Shown here: one piece after another, positions 17,516-25,936 of the stretch | Layout: each line of letters opens with the position of its first letter | Numbering within the stretch: the first letter of the stretch is position 1 | Source: Paenibacillus sp. HW567 | GTDB taxonomy: Bacteria; Bacillota; Bacilli; Paenibacillales; Paenibacillaceae | Assembly (NCBI RefSeq): GCF_000374185.1 | Contig: NZ_KB910518.1 | Coordinates: 1,730,546-1,794,545, forward strand | Length of the DNA: 64,000 nt | Direction: 5' to 3' | The notes under the pieces: model-generated | Seen by the model: the letters and a program-made list of their open reading frames with translations, nothing else | The model's database searches: none | What the model was told of the DNA's origin: nothing | Translations under genes and position numbers: made by a program

Positions 17516-18601
17516 ATGAATCTGGCGGATATGCTCACTTACGCGGACATTGGTCAGCTTACCGCCATAGCGGGACACTACCGGTGTGATTGCAAACGAA
17601 ATTCTAAACATGATTTGATTCAAAGTATATTGATCACACTGGGAAGCCGGAATTTCATGGAATCCCATATCCGTGAATGCGCCCCCGAGGAGCTGCGGTT
17701 TCTGAACACATTGCTGTTCGATGAGCGCAGCCATTACAGTCTTGAAGATTTGCTGGCTGCTGCGAGGCTTGCCTCGTTCGATGCCGTTCCCGGCAAACAT
17801 GAGGGCTACCGCGAAATGATCAGCCGGTTCAAAAATGGCGGTTGGCTCTTCAGCGGCGCTTCCCAGCAGAACAGGTATTTGTTCCAAGTGCCTCAGGATT
17901 TGAAGAAGCGCTTTCGTGAAGAAATGGGCGAATATCTTAAAGAACGTATTCCCTTCAGCGCCGAGCCTGCAATATACCGGGCCGAGGGGGAGATGCTGGC
18001 CGGTGATCTGCTGCTGTTTCTGCGCTATGTCAAGGAAAATGAGCCGGAGCTGAACCAGGAAGGCGCGTTGTACAAAAGATATCAGCAGGGGGTAATGAAC
18101 GCCATCCAGATTCCTGAACCTCTGCTGGGTAAAGGCGGCTGGAAATTCGGCTATGGCAGAGCGGGTGAGCATTATCCGCCCAGGCTGGCCCTTATGGTTG
18201 ATTATGCCCGTCACCGCCGCTGGACCTCGGAAGAGGGCTTTCGCTTAAAGCTTACCGTGGCAGGAGAGAAGCAGGTGTCTGAGGGGAATGCGGAAAAGCT
18301 GATGCAGTTATATTCCTTTTGGTTAAAACTGTATAAAGGCGCTGTTCCCAATCTCTCATCCCTCGTATACTGGATTAGTGTAAGCGCGGGGAAATGGGTC
18401 ACTGTTACCTCATTGCTTGCGGGAATCGGCTGGCTGATTAAGCCGTTTTATTACGATGATGCCGCTTCGATTCTGGAACAGCGCATACTGCGGATGATGC
18501 TGCATCTTGGGATGCTGCGGTTAGGCGAGACCTCTGAGGGTCCAGCAGTCATGATCACTCCTTGGGGAGCGGAGGCAGCTCATCCGAAGCAGCTTAGCTA
18601 G
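17516..18601 (+). CDS. Conserved hypothetical protein, 361 aa
   Basis: The protein is soluble, with no signal peptide or membrane helix. It begins MNLADMLTYADIGQLTAIAG, followed by a helical SAP/Rho-N-like looking start, and contains LLFLRYVKENEPELNQEGALYKRYQQ around residues 170-195. That last stretch resembles the wing-helix segment found N-terminal to XPB/Ssl2-type helicases in some bacteria, a tentative resemblance only. No helicase motif is present. It is single, with a GGTGAGGCG ribosome-site region. I do not recognise a function. Confidence 0.75.
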   Translation: MNLADMLTYADIGQLTAIAGHYRCDCKRNSKHDLIQSILITLGSRNFMESHIRECAPEELRFLNTLLFDERSHYSLEDLLAAARLASFDAVPGKHEGYREMISRFKNGGWLFSGASQQNRYLFQVPQDLKKRFREEMGEYLKERIPFSAEPAIYRAEGEMLAGDLLLFLRYVKENEPELNQEGALYKRYQQGVMNAIQIPEPLLGKGGWKFGYGRAGEHYPPRLALMVDYARHRRWTSEEGFRLKLTVAGEKQVSEGNAEKLMQLYSFWLKLYKGAVPNLSSLVYWISVSAGKWVTVTSLLAGIGWLIKPFYYDDAASILEQRILRMMLHLGMLRLGETSEGPAVMITPWGAEAAHPKQLS

Positions 18602-18827
18602 GCAAAGGCACATTAATTCGGAATGGGTGCGATTGTATTGAACGGACCAGAGATTGGTGAATATGCTTTAGTAGGAGCCGGAACAATTGTAACCGAAATC
18701 AAAATCATACCGCCCTATACCCACTCCCTTGCTTCACCGGCTAAGGTGGTCCGTGAATGAACTGCTGAGGATGTTACGTACAAACGCGAGTTATGTGAGA
18801 AAAACACAGGAATATGGAATTATTTAG
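18601..18827 (+). pseudogene. Decayed 3' part of a gamma-carbonic-anhydrase-like hexapeptide protein
   Basis: Reading from the base of the upstream stop codon gives GKGTLI. A one-base shift at 18619 then gives GMGAIVLNGPEIGEYALVG, continuing AGTIVTE...IPPYTHSLASPAKVVRE, then a TGA at 18758. Past it, TAEDV-YKRE and, after another shift, YVRKTQEYGII ends at TAG 18827. This is the C-terminal left-handed beta-helix and helix of the YtoA/PaaY-type family. The 5' two thirds (with the metal histidines) is missing and the reading is broken three times, so it is not functional. Confidence 0.8.
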
Positions 18828-18845
18828 ACAGCGGAGGTGTATCGA

Positions 18846-19025
18846 ATGGACAAAATGAAGGCTACCTATGAAGTGATGCTAGGACTTATGGCAGAAATGG
18901 TGTGGGATGAAGCGCTTCGAAAGCGCCGTACCGACATCTTGTACCGGGAGATTGACACGGCGCTGGCTGCCGGTGATAAGGCGGCGTTCCGCAATTTGAC
19001 TGAAGAACTGAAAAGTCTGGCATAA
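18846..19025 (+). CDS. Small IDEAL-domain protein
   Basis: This 59-residue protein has its C-terminal two thirds, RRTDILYREIDTALAAGDKA followed by AFRNLTEELKSL, matching the IDEAL domain (short acidic helical module). In B. subtilis the domain is fused to the UPF0302 part of YpiB, whose gene lies just upstream of qcrA; here only the IDEAL part is present in about the same neighbourhood. The ATG at 18846 is chosen because GCGGAGGTG lies just upstream. The role is unknown; the domain is thought to mediate protein contacts. Confidence 0.7.
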   Translation: MDKMKATYEVMLGLMAEMVWDEALRKRRTDILYREIDTALAAGDKAAFRNLTEELKSLA

Positions 19026-19036
19026 GAAAAATAAGG

Positions 19037-19068
19037 GAAATGCGCCCGGCGCATTTCTTTTTTTTTTT
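19037..19068 (+). terminator. Terminator after the IDEAL-domain gene
   Basis: GAAATGCG (19037-19044) pairs with CGCATTTC (19050-19057), followed by about eleven T's. Confidence 0.9.
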
Positions 19069-19222
19069 AAGTTTTTTTATGTTTCACGCTAACAGATAGC
19101 ATTTGCAGACAGGGGGCCGAATTTCGACTCTTGCCGTTCTGCCGGCAAATTGTTTGCAGTGGGCATTCGATTTACTTCGTCTAACAAGCGATGCTGATTT
19201 AATGAAGGAAGGTTGCTTGTTT

Positions 19223-20098
19223 ATGCGGTATATTCGGAGTATTTTTAAAAATGATTTAAATCAATTACGGGCAGGATGGGATATTCTGCTGGTGATAGGG
19301 GCTAGCTTGGCCTTGACGCTGTGCGGGTCGCGAATTGTGGCGCTGCATACGGATTCCGGGTATTTATTTGACCAGCAAGGATGGACGAGGTTGTTCTACG
19401 GGTTTGGCCCTTATATACTGGTTGCCGTGTGGTTTGCCGTCAAGGTTGTGCACAAACACTCTCTCGCGTCTATTGGTCTTACACGTCCGGACGTTAAAAG
19501 GTTATGCACAGGTTCGATAAGCGGGGCGTTTTTACTGACTGCTGTCATTGTCATTATGCTGGGCGTTGATCTTGCAGAATTACAAGGGGAGTGGTCAAAC
19601 CCGCACTGGAACCGGATAGATATTACCGGCATGTTCATCACGGCATTCGTGGCTGGGATTTGTGAAGAAGTCCTGTTCAGGGGGTACATTCAGCATCTGC
19701 TCTCCAGCCGTCTGTCATTGTTCTGGGGAACTCTGATCACATCAGCCTTGTTCTCGTTGCTGCATATGGCCAATGGTGACTTCACTTGGATCAGTGGGCT
19801 TAACATTGGACTTGTGGCGCTGATTTTCTCCGTTATGACGATTCGGACGGGGAATCTTTATTTCGCCATCACGTTCCACATCGCCTGGAATTTGTTCCAG
19901 GGTTATGTATTCAGCACCCCCGTAAGCGGATATGCAGCAGAAGGTATTTATGCCGTTCAGTTGCATGGTGCTGAGTGGTTAAGTGGGGGCGGCTTTGGTC
20001 CGGAGGGGAGCGTCATTACCACGCTTGTGCTTGGGCTGGCATTCGGATTGATAATATTTGTACCCGTTCGGGGGAAAACGTTGAGTGTGAAGTCTTAA
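19223..20098 (+). CDS. CPBP-family intramembrane metalloprotease (CAAX protease-like)
   Basis: This protein of about 291 residues has seven to eight hydrophobic segments. The conserved motif EEVLFRG (EExxxR) lies in AGICEEVLFRGYIQHLL, followed by the second motif SALFSLLHMAN (FxxxH) and the third ITFHIAWN (HxxxN), the three active-site elements of the CPBP/Abi family. Members process or degrade membrane-linked peptides and are often near bacteriocin loci; no target is evident. ATG 19223 with GGAAGG at 19207-19212 is preferred; earlier in-frame starts lack a ribosome site. Confidence 0.85.
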   Translation: MRYIRSIFKNDLNQLRAGWDILLVIGASLALTLCGSRIVALHTDSGYLFDQQGWTRLFYGFGPYILVAVWFAVKVVHKHSLASIGLTRPDVKRLCTGSISGAFLLTAVIVIMLGVDLAELQGEWSNPHWNRIDITGMFITAFVAGICEEVLFRGYIQHLLSSRLSLFWGTLITSALFSLLHMANGDFTWISGLNIGLVALIFSVMTIRTGNLYFAITFHIAWNLFQGYVFSTPVSGYAAEGIYAVQLHGAEWLSGGGFGPEGSVITTLVLGLAFGLIIFVPVRGKTLSVKS

Positions 20099-20483
20099 CC
20101 CAGCTTCATTATTGACTGGGAAGCGGTTGGTCAGGAAGGCATCGAGGTTAAAAGACACGCTGAGTGAGATTTGGCGCAGACCTCCTGCTGTCATTTGTAA
20201 CCGTGTATACGAGGTCGGTAGTTGGGCTGACAGCGAATGCTTCCCTATTGGAAACGGAATCATGAAAGCGATTTATTCCTTTCTCAGGCTGATATTCAGG
20301 CCTTTCAGGCTCCTTCAGTAAGCAGCTATGTAAGGGAGAAAATACTAGTAATGCGACAGCAGAAAAGATGGATTAAATGTGACAGAAAATCAACAATTTA
20401 TTAAAAAAGACAAAGATGCACTTGTCACAATTTAGACAATATTCTTGACGGGGGATGGGGCGTGGGCGGGGATTACACACCAT
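20099..20483. other. Gene-poor stretch upstream of the qcr scar
   Basis: No intact gene is seen. One frame reads protein-like fragments (FIIDWEAVGQEGIEVKRHAE near 20105-20165 and ADIQAFQAPSVSSYVREN near 20290-20342) but is interrupted by several stops, so this may be a decayed gene that I cannot identify. TGTGACA near 20383 and TGTCACA near 20424 form a loosely spaced inverted repeat before the qcr scar and may be left over from its promoter region. Confidence 0.35.
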
Positions 20484-20892
20484 ATGAGCAGCCATAATAA
20501 GAGCATGAGCCGATTCGATGGCTGAAACGGGACAGATCCCTGAAGATGTGCAGCGTGAGGAGAAGGCGGCCGAGAACAAAGTCAAGGGCTTGCGAGCCGC
20601 AAGTGCGGTGAAGGTCAAAAAGGTTGCCATCGTGGACAAGGATAATCCCGCAATGGCGCTGTTCAAGCAGACCACCTGTGTGACCTGTCATGCGGTGGAT
20701 CTCAAAGGTGCCGGAGGGCCATCGCCGCGGGGAGTGGGAGACAGGCTGGATAAGGAAGCGATTCTCACGATCGTCAAAAACGGCCGGGGCCAGATGCCGC
20801 CGATGGCGAAGACAGCGACGTCCGCGGGTCTGAGCGGGCAGGATATCGAGAGCCTGGCGGGCTGGCTTGCCAAACAAAAAAGCGAACAGTAA
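20484..20892 (+). pseudogene. qcrA start fused to qcrC cytochrome c domain (deletion scar)
   Basis: From ATG 20484 the reading MSSHNKSMSRFDG then stop looks like the N-terminus of the Rieske protein QcrA. From 20518, in another frame, a 124-codon reading carries the c-type heme motif CVTCH at about residues 59-63 and ends with the terminal helix SLAGWLAKQK, like the C-terminal cytochrome domain of QcrC. It has no signal peptide or membrane anchor, so heme attachment outside the cell is impossible. In B. subtilis qcrABC sits exactly here, before ypjA. The rest of qcrA, all of qcrB and the membrane part of qcrC are absent. Confidence 0.7.
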
Positions 20893-20910
20893 AATAATGG
20901 TGACGCATTA

Positions 20911-21306
20911 GTACAGCATCAGATTTGAAGGGTGGAGCAGGGGCCTGCGATGCCCGAAGGACTGAAGACGTGGAGCGATCCTCCCTCAGGTGTACCCCGT
21001 CCCAGACGGATTTCGTTCTTAAATCGGGCGTTTGGCTCGGCGTTACGACTGTGGTGCGCGTATTTCGAATGAGAGTCACGATCTTGGTTAGTTACGGACG
21101 CCATGGGCCTTATGATCGAATAGTTCGCTCCTAAACGTTCCTTGGAGAGACCATAAGCGCGCTGCGGTCCGTTAAGCCGCAACAAGTGGCGTTTTCTTGA
21201 ACATAACGGCTCCCGGGTCCGTAAGGAACTGACTCAGTTGCTGTGGCTTCTCTTCACTGACCCCTGAGGGGATGACCTCACCACAGATTTAGCTCTGCTG
21301 CTGTAC
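20911..21306 (+). repeat. ~400-bp TA-flanked repeat, copy A (MITE-like)
   Basis: This 396-bp non-coding element has ends GTACAGCATCAGA (20911-20923) and, inverted, GTACAGCAGCAGA (from 21306 back), 12 of 13 matching. It is flanked by TA on both sides (20909-20910 and 21307-21308). Reverse-complemented, it aligns along its whole length with 30502-30901 at roughly three quarters identity by eye. Internal hairpins include CCCCTGAGGGG near 21261-21271 and TGCGG/CCGCA near 21154-21172. No transposase is encoded. TA target use suggests mobilisation by an IS630/mariner-type enzyme. Confidence 0.8.
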
Positions 21307-21383
21307 TAACCTGATCGTATTTGCGGTCGGTTTTTTGTGTACATTCATATTAAGCTGCCACATTCGGGAGGTAAGGATTGTAT

Positions 21384-22019
21384 ATGCCGTTTCAATGGTT
21401 CGATAAGCTGTTCAAGCACAGGGGAGTTATGTGGCTGCTCTTTATTGTGAATTTTCTCGGCACGATTTACGGGTACATATGGTATGCCAATCAATTGGAA
21501 TTTACGGCAAAAAATTATCCTGCCTGGCTGCTCCCCTTTGTTCCGGACAGCCCGACGGCAAGCTTGTTTTTTACGCTTGCTCTGCTGCTGCTGCTCTATC
21601 CGCCGAAAGGGTTAAAAGGAACGCTCATCCGTGAGCTGATTGAAGCGCTGGCGGTTGTTACGTCAGTGAAATATGGGATTTGGGCGGTTGGCATTATTTT
21701 TGCCGGAGGTTATCAGGGCAATTCACTGGATTGGAAGGACTGGATGCTGGTGGTTTCGCATACCGGAATGGCGGTTGAGGCGCTGATCTACGCCCGCTTC
21801 TTCTCCTTCCGCAGAATGCTGCCCCTGGCGCTGCTCTGGACCTTAGCCAATGATATGGTGGATTATTCTGAAGGAGTCTATCCTTGGCTTCCCTCCGTTC
21901 TGGAGGATGATGTGACAAGTGTGCAATATGCCACAATCGGGCTTTCCTTCTTCAGCGCCGCCGCAGCCTGGCTGTTTGGAGGAAGGGCTTCCCTGGACAA
22001 GTCCCGGAGCCGGTACTGA
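21384..22019 (+). CDS. ypjA: DUF1405 membrane protein (YpjA)
   Basis: This protein of about 211 residues has five to six transmembrane segments, beginning MPFQWFDKLFKHRGVMWLLF. The conserved NFLGTIYGYIWYANQL motif follows in the first helix. The function is unknown; the family sits next to qcrABC or ypjB in many Bacillales. ATG 21384 is chosen, although TTG 21378 is possible, both after GGGAGGT. It is the first intact gene after the qcr scar and repeat copy A. Confidence 0.85.
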   Translation: MPFQWFDKLFKHRGVMWLLFIVNFLGTIYGYIWYANQLEFTAKNYPAWLLPFVPDSPTASLFFTLALLLLLYPPKGLKGTLIRELIEALAVVTSVKYGIWAVGIIFAGGYQGNSLDWKDWMLVVSHTGMAVEALIYARFFSFRRMLPLALLWTLANDMVDYSEGVYPWLPSVLEDDVTSVQYATIGLSFFSAAAAWLFGGRASLDKSRSRY

Positions 22020-22075
22020 CAGGCTGTTCTAACTCTTGTCCTTCTGCCATACATTTACGGTAGGAGGGATGTCTC

Positions 22076-22975
22076 ATGCCACGCAGAAGGTATGTTGTAC
22101 TGACAGGTTGGGTGCTGATCTGGCTGCTGGCCGCCATGAGTGCAGGCAGTGTTTATGCGGAGGCTGAGGCAGCCTCACAGGTTACCGGCAATGGGGTGTC
22201 TCTGCATGCAGGAAGTACTGCGGGCAGTGTTGCGCCGCCGCTTACCGCCAAGAACGCTGCGCAGAAGCTGGAAGAGTCGGCTGAAGCCTTATATGGATAT
22301 GTGCAGGAAGGCGATGTAGTCAAGGCTAGGGGGGAGAGCGGGAAGATTTCACAGATTTTTATCTCCTCGTCCTTCGAGGGGCTGACCTCTGTAGAAGGGG
22401 TGAACGCGTTGTCATCGGTCATCATTGACTTGAAAGGGACGCTGGCGGCAGTGCAAATCTCCCCGCAAAAATGGGAAGCTGCTGCCGCAAGACTCCGGCT
22501 TGCCGTCAACAGCTTGAACCATCCGCGCCAGCCGATGTGGCTGCAATATTACAAGCTGATCCGGGAGGATCTGAACGATATGGAGCAAAGCGCTGCGGCG
22601 AACGACCTCAAGGGCTGGCAGACAGCCCTTGAACGGCTGCAGGGCAGATATGACACTCTCCGGCCCGCTGTGATCATTTCCCGCACGCCGGAGAGTGTGA
22701 ACGCCTTTGATTCCTGGGTGTCCTATGCAGCGGGGATTCCTTCCTCATCTCAGCCCGTACAGCGTGCCAGACTGCTGGAGATTGTCTCCTACGGCCAGGA
22801 TGCGGCCCGGGTGCTGTTCGGCAAAGAGCGGAATGAACCGGCACTGACACTGCCTCTCGCTCCCAAGGGATATGGTGCCTGGGGCCTGCTGGCTGGAGGG
22901 TTCATCATAGCCACGCTAGCCTATGTTGCCTACCGTAAATACCGGGGGGAGCATGAGGAATGGAAGCCGTTTTAG
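22076..22975 (+). CDS. ypjB: Sporulation protein YpjB
   Basis: This 299-residue protein has an N-terminal signal sequence (hydrophobic residues 8-28, AEA cleavage region). A helical extracytoplasmic domain follows, and a C-terminal transmembrane helix (GAWGLLAGGFIIATLAYVAY) with a short basic tail. Position directly after ypjA and general layout match YpjB, a sporulation-associated membrane protein of Bacillales whose biochemical role is unknown. GGAGGG precedes the ATG. Confidence 0.8.
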   Translation: MPRRRYVVLTGWVLIWLLAAMSAGSVYAEAEAASQVTGNGVSLHAGSTAGSVAPPLTAKNAAQKLEESAEALYGYVQEGDVVKARGESGKISQIFISSSFEGLTSVEGVNALSSVIIDLKGTLAAVQISPQKWEAAAARLRLAVNSLNHPRQPMWLQYYKLIREDLNDMEQSAAANDLKGWQTALERLQGRYDTLRPAVIISRTPESVNAFDSWVSYAAGIPSSSQPVQRARLLEIVSYGQDAARVLFGKERNEPALTLPLAPKGYGAWGLLAGGFIIATLAYVAYRKYRGEHEEWKPF

Positions 22976-23066
22976 AGAGTGGTAAAGTAAGCATGGGGTT
23001 CGAAGGCAATTTGCCGCCGTGTGCGAATAACGGCAAAAATGCTGTAAAATTGGCTTTGCAATAATA

Positions 23067-23116
23067 AAGGCTGCCTCACTGCAGAGATGAACTGCAAGTG
23101 AGACAGCCTTTTTAAG
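23067..23116. terminator. Bidirectional terminator between ypjB and yitT-like gene
   Basis: AAGGCTGCCTCACTGCAG pairs with CTGCAAGTGAGACAGCCTT with two mismatches. T's follow on the plus strand, and A's precede the stem so that the minus strand also gets a T tract. It serves both convergent genes. Confidence 0.85.
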
Positions 23117-23142
23117 TCGTGCATTTAGGTGGTCAGTGCTGA

Positions 23143-24015
23143 TCAGGTCTCCCGGAATCCTTCGCCATGCACATCGTGAACATCGTTGATGATGACAAAC
23201 GCCGTGGGATCGACCGATTTGACAAGCTGGCTGAGCCGGCGGATCTCCTGTCTGGAAACCACGCAATATACCATATGCTTCGCCTGTTTGGAATACGCGC
23301 CGATGGCAGGGATGAGGGTTACCCCCCGGTCCATCTCTGCTGTGATGAGATCCGCGATTTTGGGGGCATGATCACTGATGATCGTGAAGGCTTTGGCAGC
23401 ATACGCGCCTTCCTGAATGAAATCAATGACCCGTGACGAGATAAAGACGGCAACGAGGGTATACAGTATTTTTTCACGGGGAATATACAGCAGGGAAGCG
23501 CCGATAATAATAACGTCGACCGCGAGTATAATCTGTCCCATGCTCCACCCGAATTTGCGGCTGAGTATTCTTGCTACGATATCTACGCCGCCTGTGGTGC
23601 CTCCGAAGCGGAAGACAATACCGAGTCCCAGCCCCAGCGTTACTCCTGCATATAATGAAGCAAGGATAAAGTCGCGTTCTGTGCCGAACGTCACGATCCA
23701 CCCGGCGTTGATCATTCTTTCGAACAGCCAGAGGAAAAAGGACAACGCGCCGATTCCTACACCGGTGTACGCGATTTGCCGCGCACCCAGCACCTTCCAG
23801 CCCAGCAGGAACAGCGGCAGGTTGAGCAGCAGTGTGGTTAAGAAGATGGGGATGCCAAAGGCATAGTTAAGCAGGATCGTAATCCCGGTTACGCCGCCCT
23901 CCATGAGCTGGTTCGGTACAATAAAGTACAGCAGCCCGAAAGCATACACCGCAGCTCCCAGCAGGATGGGCGCTACCGTTTTACTGATAGAGACAATTTT
24001 GGATGATGAATTCAT
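23143..24015 (-). CDS. ypjC: YitT/YpjC-family membrane protein (DUF2179)
   Basis: This 290-residue protein has six predicted membrane helices in its first 190 residues, including GLGLGIVFRFGGTTGGVDIVA, the glycine-rich motif of the YitT family. A cytoplasmic DUF2179 domain (AFTIISDHAPKIADLI... through VYCVVSRQEI) forms the C-terminus. The function is unknown. It is transcribed opposite to its neighbours and divergently from mazG, as a single gene. Confidence 0.9.
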   Translation of the reverse strand: MNSSSKIVSISKTVAPILLGAAVYAFGLLYFIVPNQLMEGGVTGITILLNYAFGIPIFLTTLLLNLPLFLLGWKVLGARQIAYTGVGIGALSFFLWLFERMINAGWIVTFGTERDFILASLYAGVTLGLGLGIVFRFGGTTGGVDIVARILSRKFGWSMGQIILAVDVIIIGASLLYIPREKILYTLVAVFISSRVIDFIQEGAYAAKAFTIISDHAPKIADLITAEMDRGVTLIPAIGAYSKQAKHMVYCVVSRQEIRRLSQLVKSVDPTAFVIINDVHDVHGEGFRET

Positions 24016-24172
24016 GTAATCCCTCGCATAACCCCGGAAATGGGGCAGAATGTAATAAATCGTGATTAACTTTGTTAGGTTTATTTAAAAAAGATTTGTC
24101 TTCAAAACGTCTTTACGATAACATAGGGGCAAACAGAAGGCAAGAACATACAGGGGGCGAAGATACAAATTT

Positions 24173-24502
24173 ATGGATAAAAGTCTTGCTGATTTGCAGC
24201 GTGAGGTCGATGCCTATATCTCACAGTTCAAGGAAGGCTACTTCAGCCCGATGTCCATGCTGGCCCGGATGTCTGAGGAGGTAGGCGAGCTTGCCCGGGA
24301 GGTCAACCATCAATTTGGCGAGAAACCGAAAAAAGCTGATGAAGCGGATAACTCCATTGAGCTGGAGCTGGGAGACATCCTGTTCATCACAATTTGCTTC
24401 GCTAACTCGCTCGGAATTGATCTGACGGAAGCGCACAATAAGGTGATGCATAAGTTCAACACGCGTGATGCCGGGCGCTGGACACTGAAAAACACCGAAT
24501 AG
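24173..24502 (+). CDS. ypjD: MazG-like nucleotide pyrophosphohydrolase (YpjD)
   Basis: This 109-residue all-alpha protein has the metal-binding ExxE...ExxD pattern of the MazG superfamily in RMSEEVGELAREVNH and ELELGDILF. It would hydrolyse non-canonical or excess nucleoside triphosphates to monophosphates; the substrate is unknown. Single-domain length matches YpjD. The 59 nt before the next gene suggests an operon. Confidence 0.88.
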   Translation: MDKSLADLQREVDAYISQFKEGYFSPMSMLARMSEEVGELAREVNHQFGEKPKKADEADNSIELELGDILFITICFANSLGIDLTEAHNKVMHKFNTRDAGRWTLKNTE

Positions 24503-24561
24503 GCTTCTACAACATATGCTGTACCAAACGACCGGGATTTAGCCGTGAGGATGGTGAGTAT

Positions 24562-25083
24562 ATGAATCATAACGATTACGTCAAAGCGGCATACCGCTCT
24601 ATTTTGCAAAGTCATTTTGCGGAGGCGATCACATTGTTCGAAGCTGCGATTGCAGCCAAGCCGGACGATGCTGAGGTGAGATACCGCTGTTCCATAACGT
24701 ATGCCCGCAGCGGCATGCTGGAGAGTGCCCTGGAGCATGCGGAGGCTGCGCTGAAGCTCGATGGAGGAAGGCCGGAGTACCGGCTGCATCTTCATCACTT
24801 GCAAGCGCTGCAGCTTGTGCGCGAGGCCAAACGTCATCTGGAGGATGAAATTACGGGAGCAAGCAACCCTTATCATCCAATTACGCTGCTTAAACAAGCG
24901 ATAGCACTCGATCCTTTGTATGGGGACGCTTATGTATGGCTGGCAATTGCCCACAGCAGAATGAATGAACATGTGCAGGCGATTGCAGCATTAAAAGAAG
25001 TTATAGCTCTGCACCCGGATGATTCCGGACTGCAGCAGCTCATGAAGGATCTTCAGAAATCGTTGCAAAAATATATACAATAA
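24562..25083 (+). CDS. Tetratricopeptide-repeat protein
   Basis: This 173-residue soluble protein is built of three to four TPR units, for example AITLFEAAIAAKPDDAEVRY and ALEHAEAALKLDGGRPEYRL, followed by AIALDPLYGDAYVWLAIAHS. TPR modules bind partner proteins. Nothing in the sequence names the partner. It lies between mazG and dapB and is probably co-transcribed with both. Confidence 0.85.
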   Translation: MNHNDYVKAAYRSILQSHFAEAITLFEAAIAAKPDDAEVRYRCSITYARSGMLESALEHAEAALKLDGGRPEYRLHLHHLQALQLVREAKRHLEDEITGASNPYHPITLLKQAIALDPLYGDAYVWLAIAHSRMNEHVQAIAALKEVIALHPDDSGLQQLMKDLQKSLQKYIQ

Positions 25084-25115
25084 TTTTGAACCAGTGAAAG
25101 CGAGGAGGAATAAGG

Positions 25116-25919
25116 GTGAGCGACAAGATCAGAGTTATTGTGTCCGGTGCAGGTGGCAGGATGGGCAAAGAGGTTGTTAAGCTGGTGCTGCAGGACGATG
25201 CGCTGGAGCTGGCGGCAGCGATTGACCGTTCGAGTAGCGGCAGTGATGCCGGCCGTTTGGTTGGGCTTGAAGAGAGCGGAGTCGAAGTTACCGCAGATTT
25301 GGAAGCTGCCCTGGCAGAAAGCGGTGGAGATGTGCTCGTTGATTTTACAACTCCGCAGTCGGCCTATACCAATACGCAATTAGCGATAAAATATGGGGTG
25401 CGTCCGGTTATCGGTACTACTGGATTCACTCCTGAGCAGATCGCCGAGCTGGACAAGCAATGCCAGGAAAAGGAAATTGGCGGCCTGATTGCCCCTAACT
25501 TCTCCGTCGGTGCTATTCTGATGATGAAATTCGCAGCGCAGGCGGCAAAGTACTTCCCTCATCTGGAAATTATAGAGTATCATGGAGACCAGAAGCTGGA
25601 TGCCCCGTCGGGGACTGCGATCAAAACAGCAGAGATGATTTCTGAAGCACGGCAGGAGCTGCGTCAGGGCAATCCTAAGGAAGAAGAGGTGATTGAAGGT
25701 GCGCGTGGAGCCTACTATAACGGGTTCCGAATTCACAGCGTCCGTCTTCCCGGAGTTTTTGCGCAGGAGGAAGTGGTTTTCGGCGGCTATGGGCAATCGC
25801 TCAAAATTCGCCATGATTCATATGAACGGGCAGGTTACATGCCTGGGGTCAAAATCGGTGTCCAGAAGGTAATGGGCTACACCGGCTTGATCTATGGCTT
25901 CGAGCATTTTATAGAATAG
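25116..25919 (+). CDS. dapB: 4-hydroxy-tetrahydrodipicolinate reductase
   Basis: This 267-residue enzyme reduces the DapA product with NAD(P)H in the lysine/meso-diaminopimelate pathway. Signatures are the Rossmann [24 protein letters not shown], and the catalytic [18 protein letters not shown] with His and Lys. The GTG start at 25116 is supported by GAGGAGG at 25102-25108. Next gene mgsA follows as in B. subtilis. Confidence 0.96.
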   Translation: MSDKIRVIVSGAGGRMGKEVVKLVLQDDALELAAAIDRSSSGSDAGRLVGLEESGVEVTADLEAALAESGGDVLVDFTTPQSAYTNTQLAIKYGVRPVIGTTGFTPEQIAELDKQCQEKEIGGLIAPNFSVGAILMMKFAAQAAKYFPHLEIIEYHGDQKLDAPSGTAIKTAEMISEARQELRQGNPKEEEVIEGARGAYYNGFRIHSVRLPGVFAQEEVVFGGYGQSLKIRHDSYERAGYMPGVKIGVQKVMGYTGLIYGFEHFIE

Positions 25920-25936
25920 ACGGGAGAGAGTACACC

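Noticed and set aside
19103-19222. Longer N-terminus of the CPBP protease
   Set aside because: The extra 40 residues are not membrane- or signal-like, and the ribosome site precedes ATG 19223.
20925-21134. 69-codon reading in repeat copy A and its counterpart at 30679-30882
   Set aside because: Peptides are shared only because the DNA repeat is shared; frames and ends differ between copies and no ribosome site is present. Treated as non-coding repeat.
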